Source: Salegentibacter tibetensis
GTDB lineage: Bacteria > Bacteroidota > Bacteroidia > Flavobacteriales > Flavobacteriaceae
Reading direction: 5' to 3'
Length of the DNA: 58,291 nt
NCBI RefSeq assembly: GCF_020164485.1
Contig: NZ_JAIQZA010000028.1
Span: 1 to 58,291 of the forward strand
The notes beneath the pieces were generated by a model. It worked only from the letters and a program-made list of their open reading frames with translations. It did no database searches and was not told where the DNA came from. The position numbers and the translations under genes are program-made. Below are positions 34,961-46,200 of this stretch, piece by piece; the stretch's first letter is position 1; each line of letters starts with the position of its first letter.

Positions 34961-36814
34961 ATGCTAAAAAAGACATCGAACACATTGACAATGATGAGTA
35001 ACGACTATCATATTCAGGAGAAAGAAGATGCTATTACAAATGGTTTTTCCATCAATGCTAGTACCTGCACTTTAAAATATAACTCCCAAAAAAATGGCGG
35101 GACAATTTTTGGTCATAGTACCAACTATGTTATTCCGATTTATCAACGTCCTTATTCCTGGACGGACGAAGAAGTGAGAAAATTCCTCTCCGATATATTT
35201 TCTTCCTATTGGGGTAATGAAGGGCACGTATTAGAAGAACCCATGTTCATTGGAACTATGCAACTATCAGATAAGAATGGAAATAACGAGCAAGATATAA
35301 TTGACGGGCAGCAGAGATTAACAACCTTTTTTGTTCTATTGAAAGTTCTCAGTGAATCCTATCCTACTAATAGTGAATTACAATCAATGACCTATGATTG
35401 GTTGAGTACCCGTGTAAATAACGGAGAACAGCAGCGTTATTTAGAAGAAGCAATAAAGTGTGATCTAACATTTAATGATGAAACCCTAAATCCATACTTA
35501 AAAAATGCATTTCTAATAAAAGAAGTTATAGCTGAACAGTTAAACGATGAAAATGATCAGTCTTTTGACATAGACCGATTCATCAAGCACCTATTTAGCA
35601 ATATCTATTTCGTGGTTATAGAAACTCATGCGGGTCTTTCAAAGACACTCCAAATTTTCAACGCTATAAATACCACCGGACTTGACTTGAATGGCGGAGA
35701 CATCTTCAAAATAAAGATGTATGAATATTTGCGAGACAAGAAAAACATGGATGAATCGGCATTTGAGGAAATAAGTCGATTATATCAAAAAATAGGAGAA
35801 CAAAACAAAGCTCTCGAACATAAAGCATCAGATATACTGGATGTTTTGAGCATATATCAGTTCATTCTTATTGCTAAATACAACCTTCCAGTTGTTCTTT
35901 ATACCTACGCAACTGAAACATTTTATGAACGCCTGTTTGATACGATTTTCAAGATTAATCAGTGGGAACATTTTAAAAACAATGTAAAAAATCTTGAGCT
36001 AACTCTTGAAGAAATTGAGAGGATTATTGACATGCGGTATGAATGGGAAAGAAATTGGTATCGTACAGCGGAAGATGCTTGTGCCTATTCGTTTATTGCC
36101 TGGTCTAGATATGGCAGATATTGGAGATTACTCATTGTGTTTTTGTTTAGGTTCAGAGAAGAAGAAAACTTTTGGGGGAAATTTTTCTTGTTTACTCGAC
36201 AACTTAGCAAGTTGTATGTGATTTATAGTATCCGATTCCTGAGAGCCGTTAATGAATTACATAAGTTCACCTATTCCCTAACCAAAGAACTGATGACAAT
36301 ATCCATAGATGAAGTCATTGAGGTCGTAAATAAAAAAATCGGAACGCTTGACGACCATAAAGGCTGGGGTGATTTTGAAGTAGCAATTACAGGAGACATA
36401 ACCTATAACCGCAAGGTTAAGGACATTACTTGTCGTTTATCGGCAATGTTGGAAGAAAACTACAAGACTACTGACAAAGAAGAAATTGATACAATTAGGG
36501 AAAAATTATTTCATGCCCCAATTGATATAGAGCACATTCAGGCATACAATGACATTAAAGAAGAGCAAAGAGAACAAATTTGGAAAGAATGGGGAGACTA
36601 TATTAATTCCATCGGGAACTTAGTTGTTCTTGAATATAATATAAATCGTTCAATTCGGAATTATGATTATACTAATAAATTGAAACGATATCCTGAAAGT
36701 TGCTATGGTATTATTGGCAGCATAATTTCAGAATATCCTGAATGGCATTTGGAAAGCTGTAAAAAAAGGAAAGAAAAAGAAGTTGACAAAATACTGAATT
36801 ATATTTTTCCATAA
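34961..36814 (+). CDS. GmrSD-type DUF262/DUF1524 nuclease
   Basis: A 617-residue protein. The N-terminal DUF262 domain shows IPIYQRPYSW, a later DIIDGQQRLTTFF (the DGQQR motif used for nucleotide binding or hydrolysis) and the 'FIGTMQLSD' strand. The C-terminal part has a DUF1524 HNH-like segment with IEHIQAYND, NSIGNLVVLEYNINRSIRNY and KLKRYP. GmrSD and related proteins are type IV-like restriction enzymes that cut modified DNA. The ATG at 34961 is preferred to a GTG at 34949, which lies in a family-B repeat; ATGs at 34991 and 34994 are also possible. It is followed by the helicase-nuclease gene. Confidence 0.8.
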   Translation: MLKKTSNTLTMMSNDYHIQEKEDAITNGFSINASTCTLKYNSQKNGGTIFGHSTNYVIPIYQRPYSWTDEEVRKFLSDIFSSYWGNEGHVLEEPMFIGTMQLSDKNGNNEQDIIDGQQRLTTFFVLLKVLSESYPTNSELQSMTYDWLSTRVNNGEQQRYLEEAIKCDLTFNDETLNPYLKNAFLIKEVIAEQLNDENDQSFDIDRFIKHLFSNIYFVVIETHAGLSKTLQIFNAINTTGLDLNGGDIFKIKMYEYLRDKKNMDESAFEEISRLYQKIGEQNKALEHKASDILDVLSIYQFILIAKYNLPVVLYTYATETFYERLFDTIFKINQWEHFKNNVKNLELTLEEIERIIDMRYEWERNWYRTAEDACAYSFIAWSRYGRYWRLLIVFLFRFREEENFWGKFFLFTRQLSKLYVIYSIRFLRAVNELHKFTYSLTKELMTISIDEVIEVVNKKIGTLDDHKGWGDFEVAITGDITYNRKVKDITCRLSAMLEENYKTTDKEEIDTIREKLFHAPIDIEHIQAYNDIKEEQREQIWKEWGDYINSIGNLVVLEYNINRSIRNYDYTNKLKRYPESCYGIIGSIISEYPEWHLESCKKRKEKEVDKILNYIFP

Positions 36815-36878
36815 ATGGTAGGCACATTTGCAATTCAAACTATGCCGACCTATCCAACTGTGGGCAAAAATTATAGAA

Positions 36879-39800
36879 ATGAAATCATACAAGGACTTTT
36901 ATAGAAAAACAATTGAGTCTAATCCAGAACTGAAAGGTTTGAAATTAGTATTAGGTGGAACAGGGCTCGGTAAAACCTATGGTTTACTTGAAACAATAGA
37001 CGAGTACGTGAACCAACAGCCTGAGAAAAATCATAAGTTTATTTATCTTACCCATCGGCATAATCTTATAACCCAACAGGAAAAGAAACTGCGGGAGGAA
37101 TACGGTATATCAACTACCTACCTCAAGAGCAATAAAGAAATTATTCTAAAACTTCACAAAGAAATTGGTCTTCACAATGTTATTGATCAACTAGAAGCTA
37201 TGAATTATTTTCACTTTGATCAGGAGCTTAAAAGTAAATACCTACGACAAAGCAAATTCAAAAAACTCATAAAAAATATTGAATCAAAATGTAACATTAT
37301 TGAAACGGAACAACAATCCGAAATAAGAGAAACCATTAATAAAGACCTCAATTTTGATTGTAGTGAATTGTTTAACATTTTGAAAAAACAATCCGTATTG
37401 ATTTATCGTGAGGATAAAGTAAAATATGAGGCCATTCAAAGGGAGAAAATTATTTGGAACCTTTTTCCTTATATAGAGTTTGAGAACAACCCGGATTGTA
37501 ATGTTCTATTAGTTACAATTCATAAAGTACTAAGCGGATTTTTCAATGGAAAAACAGATATAAAGCTCACCTCAATAGAAGATAAAATTATTTTTTTGGA
37601 TGAATTTGACTTTTTAGAAGCAGATGTATTAAAAATCCTTTGTGATGAACCTTCCATAATTAATCCTTTGGAATTTGTTTCCATATTTTATCAAAATTTC
37701 AAGCATTGGTCAAAGGCCGATTTTTGGAATATTAATGCTGAACTAAAAACAGTAAAGGAGAAATTTGAGGATGTCCTTCTATATATCGATGAAAGCTGTG
37801 AAAAGTACAATATTGGCCTAATGAATGTGTTTGATTTTCGGTTATCAGAAAATACCAATACCATTCAGGCTAATGTACTTTTTCAAACAAATCAGATAAT
37901 CACACCAAAACCATTCTTTCTCCGGGAGGAAAAAAACTCTTGGGTTATCGAAAGCAACTTACCAGAAAGCTCGATAAGTCCAAGAATTCTCTTCAATATT
38001 TTGACAATTTCTACCGGTAAAATTATAGGAGTATTTAATTATTTTAAACATAACCCTAACCTAGTCAATGAGATAATCCAAAAAATATGGAATCAGAAAA
38101 ACGATAATCAAGGTGGAGTTTATGAAAAGTATATCAAAGAAAATATGCTTTATCACAGAACTAAACCAAAGAACAGAGAAGATGAGACTTCTAATAAAGA
38201 AAAGTCAGCATATGATATGGGGTATCGACTGATAAAATTGCTCAAAAGAACTAACACATTTGATCCATATAGTGCTGAACTAAGCCAGGTGGAATTATTT
38301 ACTACCCCCGAGTCTCTGATTGCAAAACTGGCTGATTCTAATTTAGTCTTTGCATTATCAGCTACCACTGATTTACCACGAACCCTGAGATGTTTTAACT
38401 TGGAATGGCTTAAAAAAAATGCTCTATACCTCCCAATGGATGAGGAGGACTATTCTATTATCAAGCAATTGCGAGATGAAAAAGAAGAGAAACGAAGTAC
38501 TCATTTAAATTTTAAACTTGCGAGGACCTTAAAGGAAAATTCGCCATTACAAAAAGTCCTAGTTGCCCTTTCCCATATTAATTATTTTAATGATAGCACA
38601 TCTGAAAATTACAGGCAACAGAGAGTTTCCAAGACATTAGAAACAATAGGTTCAATCATGCAATCCGAGAAATTTGCTCACTTAGTTTTTCTGACAACTT
38701 TTAAAGAAATAAGAAGGATGTTAATAGGAGATGCCACAGTAAAACAAGTGTTTGAGGAATGTGGTAAGCCTGATTTTAAAGCTTCTAGTATAGTTGATAA
38801 GACAGAAAAGTATTTTCACCTAGAATGGAATGGAAAAAGTTGTAATATCATTTTTCTAAGCGCGGACGATGCAAGGAAATTAGAAGATTCCAAGATAGCC
38901 TTAGCCAATTATAGGAAAGCATTTACAGCTGATAGGGTAATCGTAATCACCCAATACAACTCCGCAAGTAATGGTGTGAACCTTCCATGTTATGATAAAA
39001 GCGGGTATGAAACAGATTTTAGAGGATTACATTTATTGGAGGAAAATCATTATTGGTTTGACGATGAGGAAAAAGATTTCTCCAAATTTAAAAATATTGA
39101 AAAACAAGCGTTTTGGTACCTATGGAAACTATGGGACAATAGGCAAATTGACAAATTTAATTTTAAAACCTTACTGAATAAAAGGGCTCCCGAAAACACA
39201 TATAAGCCTAACATTAAATTATTTAATAGACATTATAAGGCAACCCCAGAAAAAATATTAAATGCTATTTCACTTTATCATCAGGCTATTGGTCGTATCG
39301 AAAGAAAATGGGAACATATACCTGAGGTCGAGATTACTCTTGATGAGGGAGTTTTCCTTGAATTTCACAAATACCTGACTAACGAAGATTTTCAAGAGTT
39401 GATCCTCCGGCGTGATAAGCAAATTACATCGGGATTGATACTTGAAATACAAAAAAACGTTCTTAAGTTAGCTACTGAGAAAAAAGTTAAAGCGGCTTTT
39501 TCAAAGCCTAAATCCATAGCATCCGATAATAAAAGAAGTATTGATTTGGTCCAACGCTTTTTGGAGGTCATTGAAAAATTAAAATTGAATGAATATGATG
39601 CTAAAAATTCAGCACAAATAAAAAAGGACTGGTTCAAACTACGTGAACTTGTTTTAAAACATGAGTTTAAGGCTCGGTTTGATTTGACAAGCCTCTCCGA
39701 GACACTGGATGCGGAAAGAGATTTGTGCTTTGAAACAAAACAGATCAAGAATAATAAGGAAATTTTTATTGATCCAAGGGGTTTGAAAATTTATAATGAG

Positions 39801-40454
39801 ATGCCTTTAACGGAAGTCTATCGTTGGAATTTAGATTTAGTGTATGAAAGAATAAACAAGAATAATATTATCACCGACTATTTTAAAAAAAATGACTACA
39901 AAATATCATTTGACACAAAAGCAATTGGCTACAAGACTCTTTTCACACCCTATATATACCAAGCTGTTTTGCAAGGAGCAATTGGTGAAAAAGCGATTGA
40001 AGCATTGTTGGATCACCATGGTATTGAGTTAGAGGATCAGAACGATTTGCCCAATGACCTTTTTGAAATTATTGATGCCAAAGTTAAGGATGCTCCATTT
40101 TATCTCGATTTTAAAAACTATAGTAATAGTACTTTGAATAAATTCCACCTTCCAAAAGAGGATGCTGCCTACCAATATCAATTTGATTCGCAAAACTTTA
40201 TTGCAAAACAAGTGGAAAAGTATAAAAAAATCAAAGCTATTGACCCTGATGCTATTCTATACATCGTTAATCTATTTTCAGAAGATTATCGTGAAATAGA
40301 TTATTTTGACGGAAATGGGAAAAGACAACATAAAGTTGAGAAAAGCTGCATTCGCATAATTCCAAACATTCTAGTTCCTACCAATGATAACGAAACTAGC
40401 ACCTATTTTCAATTTTTAGTTCACGAAATAAAGTCGAAGTATGAAACAGCGTAA
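36879..40454 (+). CDS. Large DinG-like helicase with C-terminal PD-(D/E)xK nuclease
   Basis: A 1191-residue protein. Walker A GGTGLGKT is at residues 26-33, DEFD near 240, a SATTDLPRTL motif III near 493, a QYNSASNGVNL motif V, and QAIGRIER motif VI near 801. The C-terminus carries a nuclease-like order, GEKAIEALLDHHG, then FEIIDAKV, then YLDFKNY (residues about 1033-1076), matching a PD-(D/E)xK fold. Helicases with a similar QxxGR motif and REase pairing accompany pPIWI_RE systems, but the assignment is tentative. The next gene overlaps by 14 bases. The start is taken at ATG 36879, and an in-frame TTG 51 bases upstream is rejected. Confidence 0.65.
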   Translation: MKSYKDFYRKTIESNPELKGLKLVLGGTGLGKTYGLLETIDEYVNQQPEKNHKFIYLTHRHNLITQQEKKLREEYGISTTYLKSNKEIILKLHKEIGLHNVIDQLEAMNYFHFDQELKSKYLRQSKFKKLIKNIESKCNIIETEQQSEIRETINKDLNFDCSELFNILKKQSVLIYREDKVKYEAIQREKIIWNLFPYIEFENNPDCNVLLVTIHKVLSGFFNGKTDIKLTSIEDKIIFLDEFDFLEADVLKILCDEPSIINPLEFVSIFYQNFKHWSKADFWNINAELKTVKEKFEDVLLYIDESCEKYNIGLMNVFDFRLSENTNTIQANVLFQTNQIITPKPFFLREEKNSWVIESNLPESSISPRILFNILTISTGKIIGVFNYFKHNPNLVNEIIQKIWNQKNDNQGGVYEKYIKENMLYHRTKPKNREDETSNKEKSAYDMGYRLIKLLKRTNTFDPYSAELSQVELFTTPESLIAKLADSNLVFALSATTDLPRTLRCFNLEWLKKNALYLPMDEEDYSIIKQLRDEKEEKRSTHLNFKLARTLKENSPLQKVLVALSHINYFNDSTSENYRQQRVSKTLETIGSIMQSEKFAHLVFLTTFKEIRRMLIGDATVKQVFEECGKPDFKASSIVDKTEKYFHLEWNGKSCNIIFLSADDARKLEDSKIALANYRKAFTADRVIVITQYNSASNGVNLPCYDKSGYETDFRGLHLLEENHYWFDDEEKDFSKFKNIEKQAFWYLWKLWDNRQIDKFNFKTLLNKRAPENTYKPNIKLFNRHYKATPEKILNAISLYHQAIGRIERKWEHIPEVEITLDEGVFLEFHKYLTNEDFQELILRRDKQITSGLILEIQKNVLKLATEKKVKAAFSKPKSIASDNKRSIDLVQRFLEVIEKLKLNEYDAKNSAQIKKDWFKLRELVLKHEFKARFDLTSLSETLDAERDLCFETKQIKNNKEIFIDPRGLKIYNEMPLTEVYRWNLDLVYERINKNNIITDYFKKNDYKISFDTKAIGYKTLFTPYIYQAVLQGAIGEKAIEALLDHHGIELEDQNDLPNDLFEIIDAKVKDAPFYLDFKNYSNSTLNKFHLPKEDAAYQYQFDSQNFIAKQVEKYKKIKAIDPDAILYIVNLFSEDYREIDYFDGNGKRQHKVEKSCIRIIPNILVPTNDNETSTYFQFLVHEIKSKYETA

Positions 40455-42546
40455 AACGTCCTCTTTTATAATTGATTTAAATGTATCGTCTTTTAAAAAC
40501 TTTATTGATGGATGGAAAATTTATCAATATTCATTACCCGCTCACTTAAGGTTCAAAAAAAATTATTTTGGAGTATTACATAATTGGGCGAAGTCCAATA
40601 TTGACTTCCCTTATTTTTTGCATTTTGCCACTAGAAAAATATATGTTCTTTATGAGAAAGGGGAAGCTCCCGAAAAATATTCATTTGAGGATCATGCTTT
40701 ATCTATGGAAACCTTTGATGGTTATAAGGATGCAAATCAGTCGCACATTTGGTTGAAGGTTCTGCTTGCTCAATATATGGAATTGAATAATTCTTTCATC
40801 AGTAGCGATTCTTTTTATATTCATTCTGAATTAAATAAGGATAAAACCTGGGCTACGGTCCTAAAGGTTAATTTAAAACACGACTATAAAAATACCGAAA
40901 GTGCCGTTTTTAATATCGAGGACACGGCGACTAGACTTAGAAGAATTAACCGGGAAGAATACAAAAGATATTATAACCGAGATATACCGTATGGATTAAC
41001 TTATATAAACGGCACCCCATTTTTTAAACAACTTAAGAAAAATGAACTAGAGGGATTTGATTCGAACATTTTTGTTAGGCCAAAACCCATAAGTGGTAAT
41101 ACTTCTAAAACTACTATTAATTTTCATTCCATTATGGATGAAGCCCACCATGAGAAATCGAAGTCCTATATCATTCAAAATTTTCTCAGTAAGTTTTTAA
41201 AATTTCTTTCCAAATATGATATATCTGTTTGGGAAAAGGAATTGCTGTTGGAGAGGGTTGACAAAAAAAGTGATACAGAATCCCTTAAAACCCGAAATTT
41301 AAAGATTTCATTAATAGATGGGCGTAAAAACAGATCCATCCCTTTGAGTGAATTGTTTAATGTCTCAAAATCACTTCAACAGAAAATTAATATTACTGAG
41401 AAAAAAAATGACAAGTTAAATCCGAATGAATCTTTATTGTTTGTTATGGATTACAATAAGAAGGACTTCAAAAGGTACTATCCTGATGAGGAAGATCCTT
41501 ATCTAAAACTAACCAAGGCAAGTTCCGAGGCTAAAGCCGCAAAACAGGGTATTTGTATAAACGATCTAAGTTTTACGGATGTGGATTCTTTGCCAAGCAA
41601 GGATTATTTTAATTACTCAGGAATTAACCAAAAGGATTTAGAAAGAAATTTGTCCATCTGTATAAACCAGTTAATACTGAAATCAATTCTGTTATCTGGA
41701 GACTATAACTATTTGCCGAAAATCGAGATATTAAAGAATAAACTTTTCATTTACAGAGGCAAAGCTCTTTACCTGACCCAGGGTAAGCTGCAAATTACAG
41801 ATATCGATTCTTTTGAAGAATTGGAAGAGTTAGTTCATCAGGTAACGGGAAGGAACGGCGTTTTGGAAATTTTCTCAGAAATTCATCAATATCACAATCC
41901 ATTTTCAAAAAAAGAACTGGAATTAACGAAATTTCGTTTAATTATTTCTCAAGATTCGGTCATTGAGTTGATAGACTATCCTGAACGAGCTTTTTATGAC
42001 GATAATGAACTTCATAATCGGATAAAAAATAGAAATAAAAAACGCTCTATCGCGGAATTTAGAGCAAATGAAACTTCAGAATTAGCATTAGAATATAACG
42101 AGTATATTGATAATAATATTGAAGAATTGTCATTGTCTTATGAAGAGCTAAAAGCAAAATACGGAAAAGGAGAAGATGGTTTTTTAAAGACCATATTCTA
42201 CAATCATCAGGAAAGAAAAACTTATGCAGATACGGTATTTCGAAAGTTTTTGCAGGAGAATAAAGGAATTAAGATAAAGGGGCTTAAGGAAGATGGAATT
42301 TTTGCCACTCATACAGGAATATGGTTTGACCGATCAGAAATGCAATACTTTGTTGGTAGAACCCACGGTTATGGGAAATTTAAGCAAGACAAAGGATTTC
42401 AAATGAAAAAAATCCTGGTGCATTCTGGACAATTTAATGAAAAATCCTTTTTTCCGTTACTGAACATAGACTTTATAAGGTTCAAAGAATTAACTGTAAA
42501 TCCATACCCTTTTAAACTTATTGATATGAAAATTGAAATGGATTAA
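40441..42546 (+). CDS. Large hypothetical partner of the helicase-nuclease (possible pPIWI_RE-like protein)
   Basis: A 701-residue protein of unrecognised family. Around residues 320-405 a pattern resembling an Argonaute MID domain occurs: SLLFVMDYN, DEEDPYLKLTKASSEA and QGICIND, and then 'LERNLSICINQLILKS', which recalls the helix that follows MID in Argonautes. No clear RNase H catalytic set was found. The C-terminal end has 'FKELTVNPYPFKLIDM'. The gene is coupled to the helicase-nuclease by a 14-base overlap, so they probably act together as a two-protein defence device. Confidence 0.35.
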   Translation: MKQRKTSSFIIDLNVSSFKNFIDGWKIYQYSLPAHLRFKKNYFGVLHNWAKSNIDFPYFLHFATRKIYVLYEKGEAPEKYSFEDHALSMETFDGYKDANQSHIWLKVLLAQYMELNNSFISSDSFYIHSELNKDKTWATVLKVNLKHDYKNTESAVFNIEDTATRLRRINREEYKRYYNRDIPYGLTYINGTPFFKQLKKNELEGFDSNIFVRPKPISGNTSKTTINFHSIMDEAHHEKSKSYIIQNFLSKFLKFLSKYDISVWEKELLLERVDKKSDTESLKTRNLKISLIDGRKNRSIPLSELFNVSKSLQQKINITEKKNDKLNPNESLLFVMDYNKKDFKRYYPDEEDPYLKLTKASSEAKAAKQGICINDLSFTDVDSLPSKDYFNYSGINQKDLERNLSICINQLILKSILLSGDYNYLPKIEILKNKLFIYRGKALYLTQGKLQITDIDSFEELEELVHQVTGRNGVLEIFSEIHQYHNPFSKKELELTKFRLIISQDSVIELIDYPERAFYDDNELHNRIKNRNKKRSIAEFRANETSELALEYNEYIDNNIEELSLSYEELKAKYGKGEDGFLKTIFYNHQERKTYADTVFRKFLQENKGIKIKGLKEDGIFATHTGIWFDRSEMQYFVGRTHGYGKFKQDKGFQMKKILVHSGQFNEKSFFPLLNIDFIRFKELTVNPYPFKLIDMKIEMD

Positions 42547-42886
42547 TTGGAGGAGATACTTAAGGTTTTATAATTGGCAATTGATAAGCTCTACATTGCT
42601 AAACTACAATCTTCGGAGTGATTATTTACCTTTTCAAAAAGAGTTATTTCGTGGCCATTAACCTTTCGTACTAGGAGGTTTTAGCTCACTTAATCTACCC
42701 ATGCACTGGCACCTGCCCTCCAACTACAGTGTGGATATTTAATGTTTTAGTGGTCACTATGGGCTGATCGGGGGTATAATCACCGGAATTTCAACCATTA
42801 TAAAAAAATTTGAATACTATGTTTTTTAGATATACTGGTGGTTAATTATGATAAGTGAACTATTACCCGGTAAAATCTTTATATTT
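42547..42886. other. Non-coding gap between the helicase module and the restriction operon
   Basis: About 340 bases with no convincing gene. A short stretch near 42667-42682 (CCTTTCGTACTAGGAGG) resembles the reverse complement of the 23S rRNA sarcin-ricin region but is too short and isolated to call. The promoter side of the restriction operon lies at its right end. Confidence 0.4.
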
Positions 42887-42899
42887 GACAAATATTGTC
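42887..42899. promoter_or_regulatory. Palindromic C-box-like operator
   Basis: GACAA, a 3-base centre and TTGTC form a 13-base palindrome, like the GACT-type C-boxes of restriction-modification controller proteins. It overlaps a TTTG -33-like box and lies 31 bases before the controller-like gene. Confidence 0.5.
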
Positions 42900-42929
42900 C
42901 AGAATATATTTTCTTGAAATAATTTGCAA

Positions 42930-43268
42930 ATGCAACATATACAATTTTTCGGCAATCATCTAAGGCAACTTCGGGAGGAGGCTAATTTACCTTTGAGAAA
43001 GGTAGCCGCTGCCTTGGATATTGATCCATCTACCCTTAGTAAAATTGAACGAGGTGAGCGCGTTGCCAACGAGGGAATGGCACAAATTATAGCTCAGCTA
43101 TTTGATCAACCAGTTGATGAGTTAAAAATTATGCTATGGAGCGATCGTATTGCCGGAGAACTCTGTAATGAAGAGAATATTCCGGAAATTTTAGAAAATA
43201 CCCGAAAAAAAATAAATTATTTAAGGGCTCAGAGCCTCGAACAAGGGAAATTAGATTTTGAAGAATGA
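42930..43268 (+). CDS. Controller (C) protein-like XRE regulator of the restriction operon
   Basis: A 112-residue XRE-type HTH protein (helices in 'LRQLREEANLPLRKVAAALDIDPSTLSKIERGER', residues about 12-46). It starts the restriction operon, and its stop overlaps the next ATG by 4 bases. C proteins activate their own operon to delay nuclease expression until methylation is complete. The GACAA/TTGTC palindrome upstream is a likely binding site. An in-frame TTG two codons upstream is a less likely start. Confidence 0.75.
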   Translation: MQHIQFFGNHLRQLREEANLPLRKVAAALDIDPSTLSKIERGERVANEGMAQIIAQLFDQPVDELKIMLWSDRIAGELCNEENIPEILENTRKKINYLRAQSLEQGKLDFEE

Positions 43269-46200
43269 GTATTGAAAAATTAGTTCAAGACTATGAGTCG
43301 GATCGTCAGAATTGTTTGAAGACGACCTATAACGAGACACAGCTCAGGAATGATTTTATAGATCGTTTTTTAAAATGCTTAGGTTGGGATGTGGATAATG
43401 AAAAAAGGAGAACCCAATATTTAAGAGAAGTATTGCAGGAGGAGCCCATTGAAGTTGAGGATGAGGATTATAAAAAAAATCCTGACTATACGCTCCGAAT
43501 AAACGGCTCGAGAAAACTCTTTGTAGAAGTGAAAAAGCCTTCGGTAAAGATTTCCGAAAAATCAAATCCAGCTTTTCAAATACGTCGCTACGGTTGGAAT
43601 GCCAATATGATGGTTTCCGTGCTTACTAATTTTGAATATTTGGTCATCTATGATTGTCGGTATAAGCCCATATACCAGGATAATCATTTGGTAGCTCGCT
43701 ATAAAATATTTCATTATACCGAATATGCTGAAAAATTCGAAGAGATCGAGGAATTGATTTCCTATGGGTCGGTAAATGCAGGTAATTTGGAGGACCTTTT
43801 TTCTAATTTCGGTCCTGAAACACAAACTTTTGATGAATATTTTCTAGAGCAAATAGAACGATGGAGAAGTCTTCTGGCTAATACCGCTGTTGAAAAAAAT
43901 AATTCTTTGGATGAAGAAAAAGTAAATTTTCTTATTCAACGATTAATCAACAGAATCATCTTCCTTAGAATCTGTGAAGACCGTAGAATTGAAAAATTCG
44001 AAACGCTGAGAAAAGTCAAGAGTTATGAGGAACTGAAAAAGTTGTTTCAAATATCTGATGAAAAATTTAACTCGGGACTTTTTGATTTCATAGAAGATAC
44101 ACTATCTCTTAATGTGGAAATTGATAGTTCGGTCTTAATCGAAATTTTCAAGGAATTGTATTACCCTCTCAGTCCTTATGATTTCTCTGTAGTCGATCCC
44201 ACAATCCTTAGTCAGATTTATGAGCGGTTCTTGGGTAGCCGCATTGCGATGGAAGAGGATCGGGTTGTAAGTATTGTTCAAGAACCGGAGGTTTCCGCTT
44301 CAAGCGGAGTGGTGCCGACTCCGAAAATAGTAGTTGAGCAAATTGTGAGGGACACCTTAAGTCCTGTATTAAATCAAAAGGATGATTTGGAGAATCTAAA
44401 GGTCTTGGATATGTGCTGTGGTTCCGGTACTTTCTTACTCTCGGCCTATGATTATTTGATGGAGTATTTTTTAAAGAAATTGACGCAGGGGGAACCCGGG
44501 AATGGAGAATTAATATCTGAGAATTCCTCTGGCACTTTTAGGCTGACATTGCAGGCGAAGCGTCTAATTCTTACAAAGACATTATATGGAGTGGATATTA
44601 ATCCTTATGCCACGGAAGTTACAAAATTCAGTTTGTCATTAAAGCTCTTGGAAGAGGAAAACGAAGCGAGTATAAGGGATTTTCGAGAGACTTACGGTGA
44701 TAAGGTCCTGCCTAATCTTAGCAATTCAATTAAATGTGGAAATTCCTTGGTGGACAGTAATTTTTTCAATTATATGCCGGAGGCATTGGATGATGATGAG
44801 CTGCTAAGAAAAATTAATCCATTAGACTGGGAAGACGAATTTCCATTTCTAAAAAATAATAAATTTGATGCCATAATAGGAAATCCTCCGTATGTCCGAA
44901 TTCAAAATATGGTTCGTTACATATCAGAAGAGGTGAAGTTTTATCAGTCTCAAAAATCATCTTACATTGTAGCAGCCAAGGAATCTCCGGACAAATATTA
45001 CGTGTTTATTCAAAAAGCCCTGGGTTTATTGAATGACAGAGGATATTTAGGGTATATTGTTCCTCATAAGTTTTTTATTCTAAAGGGAGGTAAATCCCTT
45101 CGAAACTTTATAACTTCCAATAGTTACCTTTCCAAAATTTCACATTTCGGAGTTACTCAGGTATTTCCCGGTCGTTCGACCTATACGGCTATATTAATCA
45201 TACAAAAGGCAAAAACTGATCACACATTATTCAGGCGTATTCAAAAAATCACGCCTGAAGTACTGGATACTTCATCCTCCTATGTCTCCTATGAAACTGC
45301 GGAATTCGATTCGGAACCTTGGATATTCGTATCCCCGGCAATTCAAAAAGTCTTTAATAAATTAGAAACGAAAGCCGTACAACCACTGGATACATTCGCC
45401 GAAGTTTCGGTAGGTGTGCAAACCAGTGCCAATCCCGTGTATATTTTCATTCCAACGGCAGAAACGGATGAGACCTATACATTTAAATACAAAAAAAAGG
45501 AATATTCCATTGAAAAAAAGCTGTGTCTACCGGTTATTTTCAAGACAAAATTCGATCTGTTCGATACTGCAGAAGCGGCAGCACGCTTGATATTTCCATA
45601 TATGATTACCGACGAAGGAACTTTTCTTATTGACGAGGAAGATTTAAAGAAAACCTTTCCTTTGGGTTATGCTTATCTATGTGATCAGAAAGAACAACTA
45701 CTTGACCGAAAGGTAAGTGGGAAAAAAATTATGGAGCATTATGAATTGGCTAAGAAAACTAACAAGGAATCGCCGGTGATTTGGTATCAATTCGGACGTT
45801 CACAAAGTTTAAACCGATTTCATGACGCTCCTAAATTGGTTTGGTCCGTGATGAAGCAACGGGCACCTTATGCGTATGATGCCAACAACTTGCAATATAC
45901 CGGCGGAGGGAACGGACCTCATTACGGGTTACTCGTGCGTGATGAATACAAACAGTATTCTTTGTTCTTTTTTCTCGGAATTCTGGCTCATCCGGTTATT
46001 GAACGCATGGTACAAGCGGGAGCCAGTGAATTTCAAGGAGCTTACTATTCCCACGGGAAACAGTTCATTAAAAATATTCCTGTCCCCGAAATTAACTTCG
46101 GGAATCAAGAAGAGAAAACAAAACATGACACCATTGTTCATACGGTGGAAAATTTAATTGCCACCAAACTCGAAATCAAACGGAATGCTTATGGGAACAA

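Noticed and set aside
42667-42683. Possible fragment of 23S rRNA in reverse (CCTTTCGTACTAGGAGG)
   Set aside because: It resembles the sarcin-ricin region only over about 14 bases, and no neighbouring rRNA sequence continues on either side.
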